DNA of 64,000 nucleotides from Ottowia flava (GCF_042680565.1 NZ_JBHUEJ010000019.1:248001-312000); one strand, 5' to 3'. Shown: positions 34,623-43,355, counted from the stretch's first letter. The notes: generated from the sequence alone by a model not told the origin. Numbers and translations are program-made.

Positions 34623-35354
34623 ATGAAACCCGTTCAAACCAAATCCTGGCTTGTGGCTGCTGCCTTGGTGGCTGCTGCCGGTGGGGCGCACGCGCAGAAG
34701 GCGGGGGACTGGGTTTTTGGCGCGGGCGCGCTGCTGTATGCGCCGCAGGACAAGACCACGCCGCTGCGTTTCACCAGCCCGGTCGAGCGCGAGATTCCCG
34801 GCTCTGGCGCCAGCGTGAAGAACGCGACCACGCTGGGCCTGAACCTGCACTACTTCATCACCGACAACTGGGCCGTCGAAGGTGTGCTGGGCGTGCCGCC
34901 GCGCATCAAGCTGGACGGCGCCGGGACGCTGGCGCCGCTGGGGCAACTGGGCAGTGCGCGTCTGTATGCGCCTTCCGTGCTGGGCAAGTACTTCTTCGGC
35001 AGTGCCGACGACAAGTTCCGTTTCTCGGCAGGCCTGGGCTTGACCTACACCAAGTTCGGCAGCGTGCGGCTGAACGACGGTTTGCAGAACACGCTGGGTG
35101 GCGCGTTGGGCCTGCCACCGGGCGTCTCGTCCACCTCCGCCAAGATAGACAGCAAACTGGCGCCGGTGCTGAACGTGGGCTTCAACTACGCCTTCACCAA
35201 GAACCTGGGCATGACCTTCTCGGTGTCCTACATCCCCATGAAAACCAAGGCCACGCTGACCACCCAGGTGCGCGGCAACACCGTTGCGGTGTCGCAGACG
35301 CGCGTGCGGCTCGATCCGATCGTGCCCTTCCTGTACCTGACCTACAAGTTCTGA
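34623..35354 (+). CDS. ompW: OmpW-family outer membrane protein
   Basis: This 243-residue precursor has a signal peptide cleaved after GGAHA at residue 24. The mature part alternates as expected for an eight-stranded beta-barrel and ends in YLTYKF, with the terminal Phe needed for BAM recognition. Family features are VFGAGALLYAP at the start and LNLHYFITDNWAVEGVLG near 80. OmpW proteins form narrow channels for hydrophobic molecules and often respond to redox or iron status. The ATG at 34623 is preferred over one six codons upstream. A strong terminator follows. Confidence 0.92.
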   Translation: MKPVQTKSWLVAAALVAAAGGAHAQKAGDWVFGAGALLYAPQDKTTPLRFTSPVEREIPGSGASVKNATTLGLNLHYFITDNWAVEGVLGVPPRIKLDGAGTLAPLGQLGSARLYAPSVLGKYFFGSADDKFRFSAGLGLTYTKFGSVRLNDGLQNTLGGALGLPPGVSSTSAKIDSKLAPVLNVGFNYAFTKNLGMTFSVSYIPMKTKATLTTQVRGNTVAVSQTRVRLDPIVPFLYLTYKF

Positions 35355-35371
35355 TCGATCGCCGGGTCTAG

Positions 35372-35399
35372 AAAAAAGCGCCCTCGGGCGCTTTTTTTT
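35372..35399 (+). terminator. Rho-independent terminator after ompW
   Basis: AAAAAAGCGCCC pairs with GGGCGCTTTTTT around a 4-base loop and is followed by more T residues. The symmetric A and T runs suggest it can act in both directions, also serving the convergent dehydrogenase operon. Confidence 0.9.
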
Positions 35400-35436
35400 G
35401 TGCCTGGCCAGCGCAGGCGGGCGGCATCGTTGAAGT

Positions 35437-36552
35437 TCAGGCGAACACGCCCGCCGATTCCTGCATGCGCTCGGACACTTCACCCAGGTGGTGCAGCGTG
35501 TCGCCGTACGTCATTTCCAGCTGCGTGAGGCGCTTGAAGTAGTGGCTGCCGGCATATTCGTCAGTCACGCCGATGCCGCCGTGCAGCTGTACCGACTGCT
35601 GGCCGACCACGCGCATCGACTGGCCCAGCTGCACCTTGGCGCGCGACAGCGCCTGGCGGCGCTCGGCTTCGGGCGCGCCCAGTTTCAGCATGGCGTAGTA
35701 GCTCATGGAGCGGGCCAGCTCCAGTTGCATCTTCATGTCGGCCACGCGATGGCGCAGCGCCTGGAAGCTGGCGATGACCACGCCGAACTGCTTGCGCTGG
35801 TTCATGTACTCGGTGGTCAGGCGCAGGGTCTGCTCCATCGTGCCCACGCCTTCAGCGCAGGCGCAGGCGATGCCTACATCGACGGCGTAGGTCAGGGCGG
35901 CGAGGCCTTCGGTGGTGATCAGCGTGGCCGGCGCGCTGTCGAACTTCACTTCGGCCGCGCGCGCTTCGTCCTGCGTCAGGTAGCCGCGGGTGCTGACGCC
36001 TTGGGCGCTGCGCTCAATCAGAAAGAGCGCCATCTTGCTGTCGGCCATGGCGGGAACGACGAAGGCGTCGGCCTGATCGCCTGCCGGCACGATGCTCTTC
36101 AGCCCGGTCACGGTCCAGCTGTCGCCGCTGCCGCTGGCCTGCGCCTCGCAGCGCTCCAGGTGGTAGCGGGTCTTGCGCTCCTGTTGCGCCAGCACGACCA
36201 GAGCTTCGCCGCTGGCGATCTTTGGCAGCCACGCGGCCTGCACGGCGGCGCTGCCGTATTGGCCGATCACGGCGCTGGTGACGAAAGCCTGCGCCAACGG
36301 CTCGGTCACGATGCCGCGGCCCAGCTCTTCCAGCACGACCATGGCGTCGACCGGGCCCAAACCGAGGCCGCCGTGCTCTTCGCTGATCCAGATGCCGGTC
36401 AGACCCAGGTTGGCCAGTTCGTTGTAGACGCTGCGGTCAAAGCCGCCGGCCTTGACGATCTGTTGGCGGCGCTCGAAGCCATAGTCTTTTTCGACCCACT
36501 TGGCCACCGCGTCGCGCAGGGCCTGCTGGTCGTCGGAGAAATCGAAGTCCAT
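35437..36552 (-). CDS. Acyl-CoA dehydrogenase family protein (second of a pair)
   Basis: This 371-residue flavoprotein has the acyl-CoA dehydrogenase fold: an N-terminal helical domain (FSDDQQALRDAVAKWV), the beta domain, and a C-terminal helical domain with RKQFGVVIASFQALRHRVADM and QLHGGIGVTDEY. The conserved catalytic-base position is not obvious, and the middle domain is shorter than in classical enzymes, as is typical for the smaller partner of heteromeric dehydrogenases such as those acting on steroid or terpenoid side chains. It lies 28 bp after a second dehydrogenase on the same strand, so an alpha2beta2 enzyme is plausible. Confidence 0.87.
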   Translation of the reverse strand: MDFDFSDDQQALRDAVAKWVEKDYGFERRQQIVKAGGFDRSVYNELANLGLTGIWISEEHGGLGLGPVDAMVVLEELGRGIVTEPLAQAFVTSAVIGQYGSAAVQAAWLPKIASGEALVVLAQQERKTRYHLERCEAQASGSGDSWTVTGLKSIVPAGDQADAFVVPAMADSKMALFLIERSAQGVSTRGYLTQDEARAAEVKFDSAPATLITTEGLAALTYAVDVGIACACAEGVGTMEQTLRLTTEYMNQRKQFGVVIASFQALRHRVADMKMQLELARSMSYYAMLKLGAPEAERRQALSRAKVQLGQSMRVVGQQSVQLHGGIGVTDEYAGSHYFKRLTQLEMTYGDTLHHLGEVSERMQESAGVFA

Positions 36553-36580
36553 GTTCTGTCTGCCTTCCGTGTTCTGTGGG

Positions 36581-37789
36581 TCAGCCGAGCACCGTCTGCG
36601 CGACGATGTTGCGCTGCACCTCGTTGGAGCCGCCGTAGATCGTGGTCTTGCGGTAGTTGAAGTAGCTGGGCGCGAGCGTGGCGTTCGCCACGTCGCCGCC
36701 CGGGAAGCCCTGCAGGCCCGCCGCAACGGCCTGGTCGCCCTGCCAGCCGGCTTCCATGGCTTCGAAGATGTAGGGCAGGCTGTAGGGGCCGGCGGCCAGC
36801 ATCATCAGCTCGGTGTAGCGCTGCTGGATCTCGCTGCCCTTGATCTTCAAGAGGCCGGCGATGTCGAGCGCGTTGCGGCCGGACTTTTCGGCGCTCAGCA
36901 CGCGCAGCACCAGCATTTCCAGGGCGACCACGTCCACTTCCAGCAGCGCGATCTGGTCGCGAAAGCGCATGTCGTCGTACACGCCTTCGGCCTTGGCGAT
37001 GCGCTTGACGCGCTCCAGCTCGCGCTTGGCGCGGTTCACGTCGGCGATGTTGGTGCGTTCGTGGCTGAGCAGGTGCTTGGCGTAGGTCCAGCCCTTGTTT
37101 TCTTCGCCGATCAGGTTCTCGGCCGGCACTTCGACGTTGTCGAAGAACACGTCGTTGACCTCGACCTCACCGTCCAGCAGCTTGATCGGGCGCACGCTGA
37201 CGCCGGGCGACTTCATGTCGATCAGCAGGAAGCTGATGCCGGTCTGCGGCTTGCCTTCGTTGCTGGTGCGCACCAGGTTGAACATCCACTCGCCGTGCTG
37301 GCCCAGCGTGGTCCAGGTCTTCTGGCCGTTGACGATGTACTTGTCGCCCTGGCGCTCGGCCTTGGTGCGCACCGACGCCAGGTCAGACCCCGAGCCCGGC
37401 TCGCTGTAGCCCTGGCTCCACCAGACGTCGCCGCTGGCGATGCCGGGCAGGAAGCGCTCTTGCTGCTCTTTGTTGCCGTAGGCCATGATCACCGGCGCCA
37501 CCATTACCGGGCCAAAGGGCACGATTCGCGGCGCGCCCGCCATGGCGCATTCTTCCTCGAAAAGGTGTTTCTGCACTGCAGTCCAGCCCGGTCCGCCGAA
37601 CTGTTGGGGCCAGCCGTAGCCCAGCCAACCCTGCTTGCCCAGGATCTTGGCCCAGCGCTGCATGTCGTCGCGCGACAGGCGCTGCGCCTTGTGCACCTTG
37701 TCGGCGATCTCGGGGGGAAGGTGGGCTTTGACCCAAGCGCGAATCTCGTCGCGGAACTTCAATTCTTCGGGGGTGAAGGCAAGATCCAT
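36581..37789 (-). CDS. Acyl-CoA dehydrogenase family protein (first of a pair)
   Basis: This is a 402-residue acyl-CoA dehydrogenase. N-terminal MDLAFTPEELKFRDEIRAW is followed by the FAD-contacting QGYSEPGSGSDLAS, the TWTTLGQHGEW region, and C-terminal TIYGGSNEVQRNIVAQTVLG, which carries the usual FAD/dimer motif. It belongs to the FadE-like group often found in pairs. The ATG at 37789 overlaps the stop of yceH by one base (TGATG). The dehydrogenase after it follows at 28 bp. The substrate is unknown; fatty-acid, terpenoid or steroid side chains fit the family. Confidence 0.9.
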   Translation of the reverse strand: MDLAFTPEELKFRDEIRAWVKAHLPPEIADKVHKAQRLSRDDMQRWAKILGKQGWLGYGWPQQFGGPGWTAVQKHLFEEECAMAGAPRIVPFGPVMVAPVIMAYGNKEQQERFLPGIASGDVWWSQGYSEPGSGSDLASVRTKAERQGDKYIVNGQKTWTTLGQHGEWMFNLVRTSNEGKPQTGISFLLIDMKSPGVSVRPIKLLDGEVEVNDVFFDNVEVPAENLIGEENKGWTYAKHLLSHERTNIADVNRAKRELERVKRIAKAEGVYDDMRFRDQIALLEVDVVALEMLVLRVLSAEKSGRNALDIAGLLKIKGSEIQQRYTELMMLAAGPYSLPYIFEAMEAGWQGDQAVAAGLQGFPGGDVANATLAPSYFNYRKTTIYGGSNEVQRNIVAQTVLG

Positions 37790-38505
37790 CAGTGTGTCTC
37801 CGGTGAGTCCGTGGTTGTAGCACGCGCTTCGGTCGGCTCCCGTTCCCCAGGCGACACGCCCAGTGCGTCGCACAGGCGCTCTACCGTGGCACGCAGGGCT
37901 GCCACTTCAGCTTCCAACGCAGAAATACGGTCAAATTGGCCTTCAGCCCTAGAACCATCTGCACGACCAGCTACGCTTTGCATAGCGGATGCGTCCACTT
38001 CGCCCGCCAGCAGGTGCGCCCACCGCGCCTCGCGCGCACCGGCCGCGCGCGGCAGCAGCACGACCAGCGGGCCGCCTTTGTCGTCGGCGCGCTCGGCCAG
38101 CTCGTTCAGAAAGCCCTCTACCGACGAGATGTCGGCAAAGCGGTGCCAGCGCTCGGCGTTGGTGCGCAGCTCGGCCGCCGTCTGCGGTCCGCGCAGCATC
38201 AGCAGGCCCAGCAGCACGGCCGACTGGTCGGGGATCTGCAGCACGCGCTGAAGGTTGTGTTCGTACTTGGCGACGCGGCTGCCGTGCGATTCGATCACCA
38301 GGGACAGCGCCTTCAGATCGTCCAGCGCTTCCTGCGCCTCGGCTTCGCTCACGTTCATCACCGGTTCGCGGCTGGTCTTCTGGTTGCAGCCGGTCACCAC
38401 CAGGTTGAGCGACAGCGGGTAGGTGTCGGGCACGGTGCGCGCCTTTTCCAGCAGCGTGCCCAGCACGCGGGTTTCGGTCGGGGTCAGAGGTCGGGGCAAG
38501 GTCAT
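37789..38505 (-). CDS. YceH family protein (DUF480)
   Basis: This 238-residue protein of the YceH/DUF480 family has two winged-helix domains. Conserved stretches are LTPTETRVLGTLLEKA at the start, YPLSLNLVVTGCNQKTSREPV near 35 and LLMLRGPQTAAELR near 107. A coiled-coil-like C-terminus (ALEAEVAALRATVERL) follows. Residues about 173-193 (ASAMQSVAGRADGSRAEGQ) are encoded by a dispersed repeat inserted in frame between the folded part and the coiled coil. The ATG at 38505 gives MTLPRPLTPTE. The family's function is unknown; DNA binding is likely from the fold. Its stop overlaps the start of an acyl-CoA dehydrogenase. Confidence 0.87.
   Translation of the reverse strand: MTLPRPLTPTETRVLGTLLEKARTVPDTYPLSLNLVVTGCNQKTSREPVMNVSEAEAQEALDDLKALSLVIESHGSRVAKYEHNLQRVLQIPDQSAVLLGLLMLRGPQTAAELRTNAERWHRFADISSVEGFLNELAERADDKGGPLVVLLPRAAGAREARWAHLLAGEVDASAMQSVAGRADGSRAEGQFDRISALEAEVAALRATVERLCDALGVSPGEREPTEARATTTDSPETH
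37927..37988 (-). repeat. Dispersed repeat inside the yceH-like gene, copy 12
   Basis: On the minus strand it reads CGTAGCTGGTCGTGCAG, then CTAGGGCTGAAGG, then CAATTTGA. It is in frame and is coding on that strand. Confidence 0.85.
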
Positions 38506-38585
38506 GCGGCAAGCATAGCGAGGCGCGGGCGGGCGCACCACCGCGTCGCCCGTCGCACGGGGCTGCCCGATAATCCACCCCCTTC

Positions 38586-39173
38586 ATGCAGCACATCGTC
38601 ATCCTGATCTCCGGCACCGGCAGCAACATGGCGGCCATCGTGCAGGCCGCCGAGCGCGAGCGCTGGGCCGAGCGCCTGAGCGCGCGCGTCACCGCCGTGA
38701 TCAGCAACCGCCCGCAGGCGCCGGGGCTGGCGCTGGCACGGGACGCCGGCTTGGCCACGCACGTCGTCGACCACCAGGCCTACGCCAGCCGCGAGGCGTT
38801 TGACGCGGCGTTGGGCGACGCCATCGAGCAGCACGCGCCCGCGCTGGTGGTGCTGGCCGGCTTCATGCGCATCCTGACGCCCGGCTTTGTCGCGCGCTTT
38901 GACGGGCGGCTGATCAACATCCACCCCAGCCTGCTGCCGGCCTTCACCGGCCTGCACACGCACCAGCGCGCCATCGACATGGGTTGCCGCTTTGCCGGTG
39001 CCACCGTGCACCGCGTGACGGCCGAGCTGGACCACGGCGACATCCTGGACCAGGCGGTGGTGCCGGTGCTGCCGGGCGACAGCGCCGCCACGCTTGGCGC
39101 GCGTGTGTTGAGCCAGGAACACTTGCTGTACCCGCGCGCCATCGCGGCGTGGCTGCAAGAGCAGGGCGGCTGA
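38586..39173 (+). CDS. purN: Phosphoribosylglycinamide formyltransferase
   Basis: PurN transfers a formyl group from 10-formyltetrahydrofolate to GAR in purine synthesis. The 195-residue protein begins MQHIVILISGTGSNM (the phosphate-binding loop). Folate-site and catalytic residues appear in GFMRILTPGF, NIHPSLLPAFTGLHTHQRA (catalytic Asn and His), and the Asp in ELDHGDILDQAVVPV. Length matches the family. It is divergent from yceH. The gap to rsmB is 231 bp and contains a dispersed repeat. Confidence 0.96.
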   Translation: MQHIVILISGTGSNMAAIVQAAERERWAERLSARVTAVISNRPQAPGLALARDAGLATHVVDHQAYASREAFDAALGDAIEQHAPALVVLAGFMRILTPGFVARFDGRLINIHPSLLPAFTGLHTHQRAIDMGCRFAGATVHRVTAELDHGDILDQAVVPVLPGDSAATLGARVLSQEHLLYPRAIAAWLQEQGG

Positions 39174-39217
39174 TAGGCGGATAGGCCGCGACGGCGCGCG
39201 CGGGCCGGTCCGAGAGG

Positions 39218-39290
39218 TTTTCAAGGGGAATGCGCCTCTGGCCCTACGGGGGATTGCGCGGTCAGCTAGCAAGAAGATAGCAAACGGCAG
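39218..39290 (-). repeat. Dispersed repeat, copy 13
   Basis: On the minus strand it reads CTAGCTGACCGCGCA, then CGTAGGGCCAGAGG, preceded by a GCTATC motif. It lies between purN and rsmB. Confidence 0.85.
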
Positions 39291-39404
39291 CGCTGCCCTA
39301 TCACCGTGTCGCTGGCCCCGGCCGCCGCGCGACCCGCATGCAAGCCGCACGCGCGCCGCACAAGCCGTCCGCGCATGCGTGGAGCCGAATGCGACAATCC
39401 CCCC

Positions 39405-40700
39405 ATGCATCCCAACGCCTTGCTGAACCACGCCAGTGAACTGGTGCTGCAGGTTCTGCGCCTGGACCACCCGGCCGATGCGGTGGTGTCCCGCTATTTC
39501 CGTGACCACCGCCAGCTGGGCCCGCGCGAGCGCGCCACGCTGGCCGAGACCGCCTACGCCGTGCTGCGGCGCAAGCCTTTGTACGAACACCTTGCCCGCG
39601 CCGGCAGCGGCGCGCGCGAGCGGCGCCTGGCCATCCTGGGCTTTCACGGCTCGCGCGACTTTTTGAATGGCGCGCTCAGCCCGCAGGAAAAATCCTGGCT
39701 CAAGTCGTGCGACGCCGTGACGGCGGCCGAGCTGCGCCCCGAAGACGTGCACAACCTGCCGGCCTGGCTGGTCGAACCGCTGCGGGCGCAGGTCGGCGAC
39801 GAATTCGACGCACTCGCGGCCAACCTGCTGGAGACGGCGCCGCTCGACCTGCGTGTCAACACTTTGAAGATGAAACGGGCTGAAGCCGAGAAGGGACTTG
39901 CGCGGGCAGCTATTCAATCTGAAGCAACACCGCATTCGCCCTGGGGCCTGCGCGTGCACGGCAAACCGCCCTTGCAGAAGCTGGCGCTGTTCACCGAAGG
40001 CGCACTTGAAGTGCAGGACGAGGGCTCGCAACTGCTGGCGCTGCTGCTGGACGCCAAGCGCGGCGAGATGGTGGCGGACTTTTGCGCCGGCGCCGGTGGC
40101 AAGACGCTGGCGATTGGCGCGGGCATGCGCAGCACCGGGCGGCTGTACGCGTTTGACGTGTCGGCGCACCGACTGGCGGCGCTGAAGCCTCGCCTGGCGC
40201 GCAGCGGGCTGTCGAACGTGCACCCGGTCGCTATCGCGCACGAGCGCGACGAACGCATCAAGCGGCTGGCCGGCAAGATGGACCGCGTGCTGGTCGACGC
40301 GCCGTGCTCGGGCCTGGGCACGCTGCGCCGCAACCCCGACCTGAAATGGCGCCAGTCGCCCAAGGACGTGCAAGAGCTGACCGCCAAGCAGCAGGCCATC
40401 CTGACCAGCGCCGCGCGCCTGGTCAAACCGGGCGGGCGCCTGGTCTACGCCACCTGCAGCGTGCTGTCGGAAGAGAACGAGGCCATCGCCACCGCCTTCG
40501 GCGCCGCGCACGCGGATTTCGTGCCGCTGAACGTGGCCGAAGTGCTGACGACGCTCAAGGTGCCGGACGCCACGGCGCTGTGCAGCCCGGCGACTGAGAG
40601 CGAAGGCGAGGGCCGCGTGCCCGCAGGCCAGTTCCTGCGGCTGTGGCCGCACCGCCATGGCACGGACGGCTTCTTCGCTGCCGCGTGGCAGCGCAAGTGA
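39405..40700 (+). CDS. rsmB: RsmB-type 16S rRNA (cytosine-C5)-methyltransferase
   Basis: This 431-residue RNA m5C methyltransferase has an N-terminal NusB-like region (LNHASELVLQVLRLD, RERATLAETAYAVLRR) and a C-terminal Rossmann domain. The SAM motif is DFCAGAGGKTL near 226. The two catalytic cysteines are in DAPCSGLGTLRRNPD (the RsmB form) and YATCSVLSEEN. RsmB methylates C967 in 16S rRNA; RsmF-like activity cannot be excluded. Residues about 154-173 come from a dispersed repeat placed in frame between the domains. The ATG at 39405 is chosen because homology starts there. Confidence 0.88.
   Translation: MHPNALLNHASELVLQVLRLDHPADAVVSRYFRDHRQLGPRERATLAETAYAVLRRKPLYEHLARAGSGARERRLAILGFHGSRDFLNGALSPQEKSWLKSCDAVTAAELRPEDVHNLPAWLVEPLRAQVGDEFDALAANLLETAPLDLRVNTLKMKRAEAEKGLARAAIQSEATPHSPWGLRVHGKPPLQKLALFTEGALEVQDEGSQLLALLLDAKRGEMVADFCAGAGGKTLAIGAGMRSTGRLYAFDVSAHRLAALKPRLARSGLSNVHPVAIAHERDERIKRLAGKMDRVLVDAPCSGLGTLRRNPDLKWRQSPKDVQELTAKQQAILTSAARLVKPGGRLVYATCSVLSEENEAIATAFGAAHADFVPLNVAEVLTTLKVPDATALCSPATESEGEGRVPAGQFLRLWPHRHGTDGFFAAAWQRK
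39866..39927 (-). repeat. Dispersed repeat inside rsmB, copy 14
   Basis: On the minus strand it reads AATAGCTGCCCGCGCAAG; the right half is degenerate (TTCAGCCCGTTTC). It is in frame within the interdomain segment. Confidence 0.65.
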
Positions 40701-40737
40701 GGCTGACCGCGCGCAGGTCATGGCCTGCCTGTCGCCG

Positions 40738-40801
40738 AATCTGATCCTGATTTGATAGCTGGTTGCGCAAGGCCAGTGGGCGTTTCAGCCCAATTTGACC
40801 C
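40738..40801 (+). repeat. Dispersed repeat, copy 15
   Basis: It reads TTGATAGCTGGTTGCGCA, then AGTGGGCGTTTCAG, then CAATTTGA. It lies between the convergent rsmB and repair-protein genes. Confidence 0.85.
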
Positions 40802-40806
40802 TTTAA

Positions 40807-41718
40807 TCAGGGTGCTGGCCCATCGCGGGCTGCGTCGTTCAGCATGCGGCCCGTGCGGGCGCGGGCCTGCTGCACCAGGGTCGAAATCAGCACCGCTTCG
40901 GGCAGGTTGGCCCAGTACCGGCGCGGCATTTCGCGCCGCATCGCCTGGTCCTTCAGGCGCGCCGGGTTGAAGGTGCTGGCGTAATAGGCCAGCCACAGCG
41001 CTTCGCCCGCGTCTGCGGGCGGCGCATCGGCGCGGCGTGCGCCGGGGGCCGTTTGCAGCTGCTCGCCGTCCCAGGCCACGCACAGGTCCGGCGTCAGGAT
41101 CGACCAGCGCTGGTTGGCGAAGCGCCGCACAAAGAAGGGCGCGGCCGCCAGCACGATGTGGTGGGCTGGTTCGAACCATGCCACCTGCAGGTCGGGCTCG
41201 CCCGGGCGGCGCGTGGGGCGAAAGCGCACGAAGGCGTGCATCTTGTGGATGTCGCGCCCGACGGCGTGGGCCATGCGCTCGAGCTGGCGCCAGTCGGCGT
41301 CCAGCACGTCCTGGCGCAGGCGCGGGTCGGCGTGCGTGCGATGCAGCCAGCGGTGGCACAGCTCGAAGCGCCCAGCGTCGCGGTGCAAGCTGGCGCCTTG
41401 CAGCGTGCGCAACTGCTCGCGCGACAGGCGCAGCGGCCGTTGGTCGGCACGCAGCGGCACCCGGTCCAGATCGCGCGGCGTCAACGCGCGGCCGGTGACG
41501 CTGGCGGACGCGTTGGCGCTGAACAGGTCTGCGTGGGCCGGGGCGGCGGGCGTGGCAACCGGGTCGCCAGCATCGTGGTCATCGGCCGTGCCCCAACGCC
41601 AGCGCACTTGCTCCGGCGGCACGCCTTCGGCCAGCAGCACGCGGCAGGCCTGGCGAAACCCGGCCCAGTCGGTGGGCCCGGCCAGCTCGATCACCAGGGT
41701 GGCGTCGTCGGTCACCAT
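40807..41718 (-). CDS. TIGR03915-like putative DNA repair protein
   Basis: This 303-residue protein matches the pattern of the TIGR03915 family (DUF4130-like). The N-terminal half has no clear motif. The C-terminal half contains HKMHAFVRFRPT near 159, WFEPAHHIVLAAAPFFVRRFA near 180, WSILTPDLCVAWDG, and LWLAYYASTFNPARLK, the family's best-conserved stretches. In many genomes it is encoded beside a radical SAM protein of family TIGR03916, as here, or fused to uracil-DNA glycosylase. The pair is predicted to act in DNA repair or modification but has no published reaction that I know of. It begins 12 bp after the radical SAM gene on the same strand. Confidence 0.83.
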   Translation of the reverse strand: MVTDDATLVIELAGPTDWAGFRQACRVLLAEGVPPEQVRWRWGTADDHDAGDPVATPAAPAHADLFSANASASVTGRALTPRDLDRVPLRADQRPLRLSREQLRTLQGASLHRDAGRFELCHRWLHRTHADPRLRQDVLDADWRQLERMAHAVGRDIHKMHAFVRFRPTRRPGEPDLQVAWFEPAHHIVLAAAPFFVRRFANQRWSILTPDLCVAWDGEQLQTAPGARRADAPPADAGEALWLAYYASTFNPARLKDQAMRREMPRRYWANLPEAVLISTLVQQARARTGRMLNDAARDGPAP

Positions 41719-41730
41719 GGGCGCGCCCGT

Positions 41731-43053
41731 TCAGAACAGGCTGGCCTGCGCCGGCTCGACGCGCCGCAGGCCGCTGTGGGTGCGTTGCGCCACGCTGGCA
41801 GCGCCTTGCTGCAGCAGGGCGGCGCGCAAGCGCAGGCTGTCGACCCCGTCGCGCGGGACGTGGCCATCAACAACGATGAAGGCCAGCGCCTTGTGCACCG
41901 GAATCCTCAGCGCCAGCAGGTCTTCGTGGCGGATGCGGCGCGCGCGCCGGGCCATCAGCAGGCGGCCCACCGTGCGCGGGCCGAGGCCGGGGACGCGCAG
42001 CAGCATCGACTTGGGCGCGCGGTTCAGATCGACGGGAAATGCCTGCCGGTTGGCCAGCGCCCAGGCGAGTTTGGGGTCGATGTCCAGGTCGAGCATGTCC
42101 GCGCCGGTGGCGGTGGCAGGCACGATCTCTTGCGCGGCGTAGCCATAGAAGCGCATCAGCCAGTCGGCCTGGTAAAGGCGGTGTTCGCGCATCAGCGGCG
42201 GCGCCTGCAGCGGCAGGTCGCTGGAGGCATCGGGAATCGGGCTGAACGCCGAGTAGTACACGCGCCGCAGGCCGTACCCGGTGTACAGGCTGGAACTGGT
42301 CAGCAGGATGTCGCGGTCGCTGGCGCGGTCGGCGCCCACGATCATCTGCGTGCTCTGGCCTGCAGGCGCGAAGCGCGGCACGCGGGCTCGGCGCGCAGGC
42401 GCACGGGGCAGTGACTGGATGTGCGACTGCTGTGCCACGGCGGCCTTGCGCGCGCTGACCCGCCCCGCGACCTCGCCCATCGCGGCGCGGATGCGTTTGC
42501 CGTCTTTTTCGGGCGCGAGCTGCGACAGGCCTTGCGCCGTGGGCAGTTCCACGTTGATGCTCAGCCGGTCGGCGTAGCGCCCGGCCAGCGCCAGCAGCTC
42601 GGCCGACGCGTCCGGGATGGTCTTGAGGTGGATGTAGCCGCGAAAGTCGTGCTCCTCGCGCAGCGAGCGGGCCACGCGCACCAACTGCTCCATGGTGTAG
42701 TCGGGCGACTGGATGATGCCGCTGGACAGGAACAGGCCTTCGATGCAGTTGCGGCGGTAGAAGTCCAGCGTCAGGGCCACCACCTCCTGCACCGTGAAGC
42801 GTGCGCGGGCCACGTTGGAGCTGACGCGGTTGATGCAGTAGCGGCAGTCGTAGACGCAGTAGTTGGTCAACAGCACCTTGAGCAGCGAGATGCAGCGCCC
42901 GTCCGGTGCGTAGCTGTGGCAGATGCCGCTGCCCGTGACCGAGCCCATGCCGGTACCGTCGCGCGAGTCGCGGCGCTGGCCGCCGCTGGAGGCGCAGCTG
43001 GCGTCGTACTTGGCCGCATCGGCCAGGATTTCGAGTTTCCGCAACGTGTCCAT
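41731..43053 (-). CDS. TIGR03916-like radical SAM protein (putative DNA repair/modification)
   Basis: This is a 440-residue radical SAM enzyme. Its [4Fe-4S] ligands are Cys66, Cys70 and Cys73 in NYCVYDCRYC, and two further cysteines lie upstream in GICHSYAPDGRC. The barrel continues with RFTVQEVVALTLDFY and SSGIIQSPDYTMEQLV. The C-terminus carries a helix-hairpin-helix DNA-binding motif (LLRVPGLGPRTVGRLLM). This arrangement matches TIGR03916. MDTLRKLEILADAAKYD at 43053 is chosen as start; an ATG five codons upstream (43068) is possible. It is paired with the TIGR03915-like gene. Confidence 0.87.
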   Translation of the reverse strand: MDTLRKLEILADAAKYDASCASSGGQRRDSRDGTGMGSVTGSGICHSYAPDGRCISLLKVLLTNYCVYDCRYCINRVSSNVARARFTVQEVVALTLDFYRRNCIEGLFLSSGIIQSPDYTMEQLVRVARSLREEHDFRGYIHLKTIPDASAELLALAGRYADRLSINVELPTAQGLSQLAPEKDGKRIRAAMGEVAGRVSARKAAVAQQSHIQSLPRAPARRARVPRFAPAGQSTQMIVGADRASDRDILLTSSSLYTGYGLRRVYYSAFSPIPDASSDLPLQAPPLMREHRLYQADWLMRFYGYAAQEIVPATATGADMLDLDIDPKLAWALANRQAFPVDLNRAPKSMLLRVPGLGPRTVGRLLMARRARRIRHEDLLALRIPVHKALAFIVVDGHVPRDGVDSLRLRAALLQQGAASVAQRTHSGLRRVEPAQASLF

Positions 43054-43355
43054 GGGCTGTATTTTCATACAGTTCTTCGGCTTCGTCGAGATGGCCGGGA
43101 GGGTATGTGGCGCTCCCGCGGGTCGACACCGGCTCGGGCAGCGGCTGGAGCGCGCAATTCGGCACGGAAATCCCTTGTGTGATACGGTGCTACGCCTGTT
43201 GCAGGGAAAAACCCGGTCCTGGCGCGAGACCCCGTCCCTACAATCGAACCTTCTGGCTACAACCGCCTCTTACCGGCTCCGGGCAAGGATCGACCCGGCA
43301 CGCCGAACACTGACGGGGACAACGGCTTCCCCGGTATCCGAAAGTACTCGACTCA

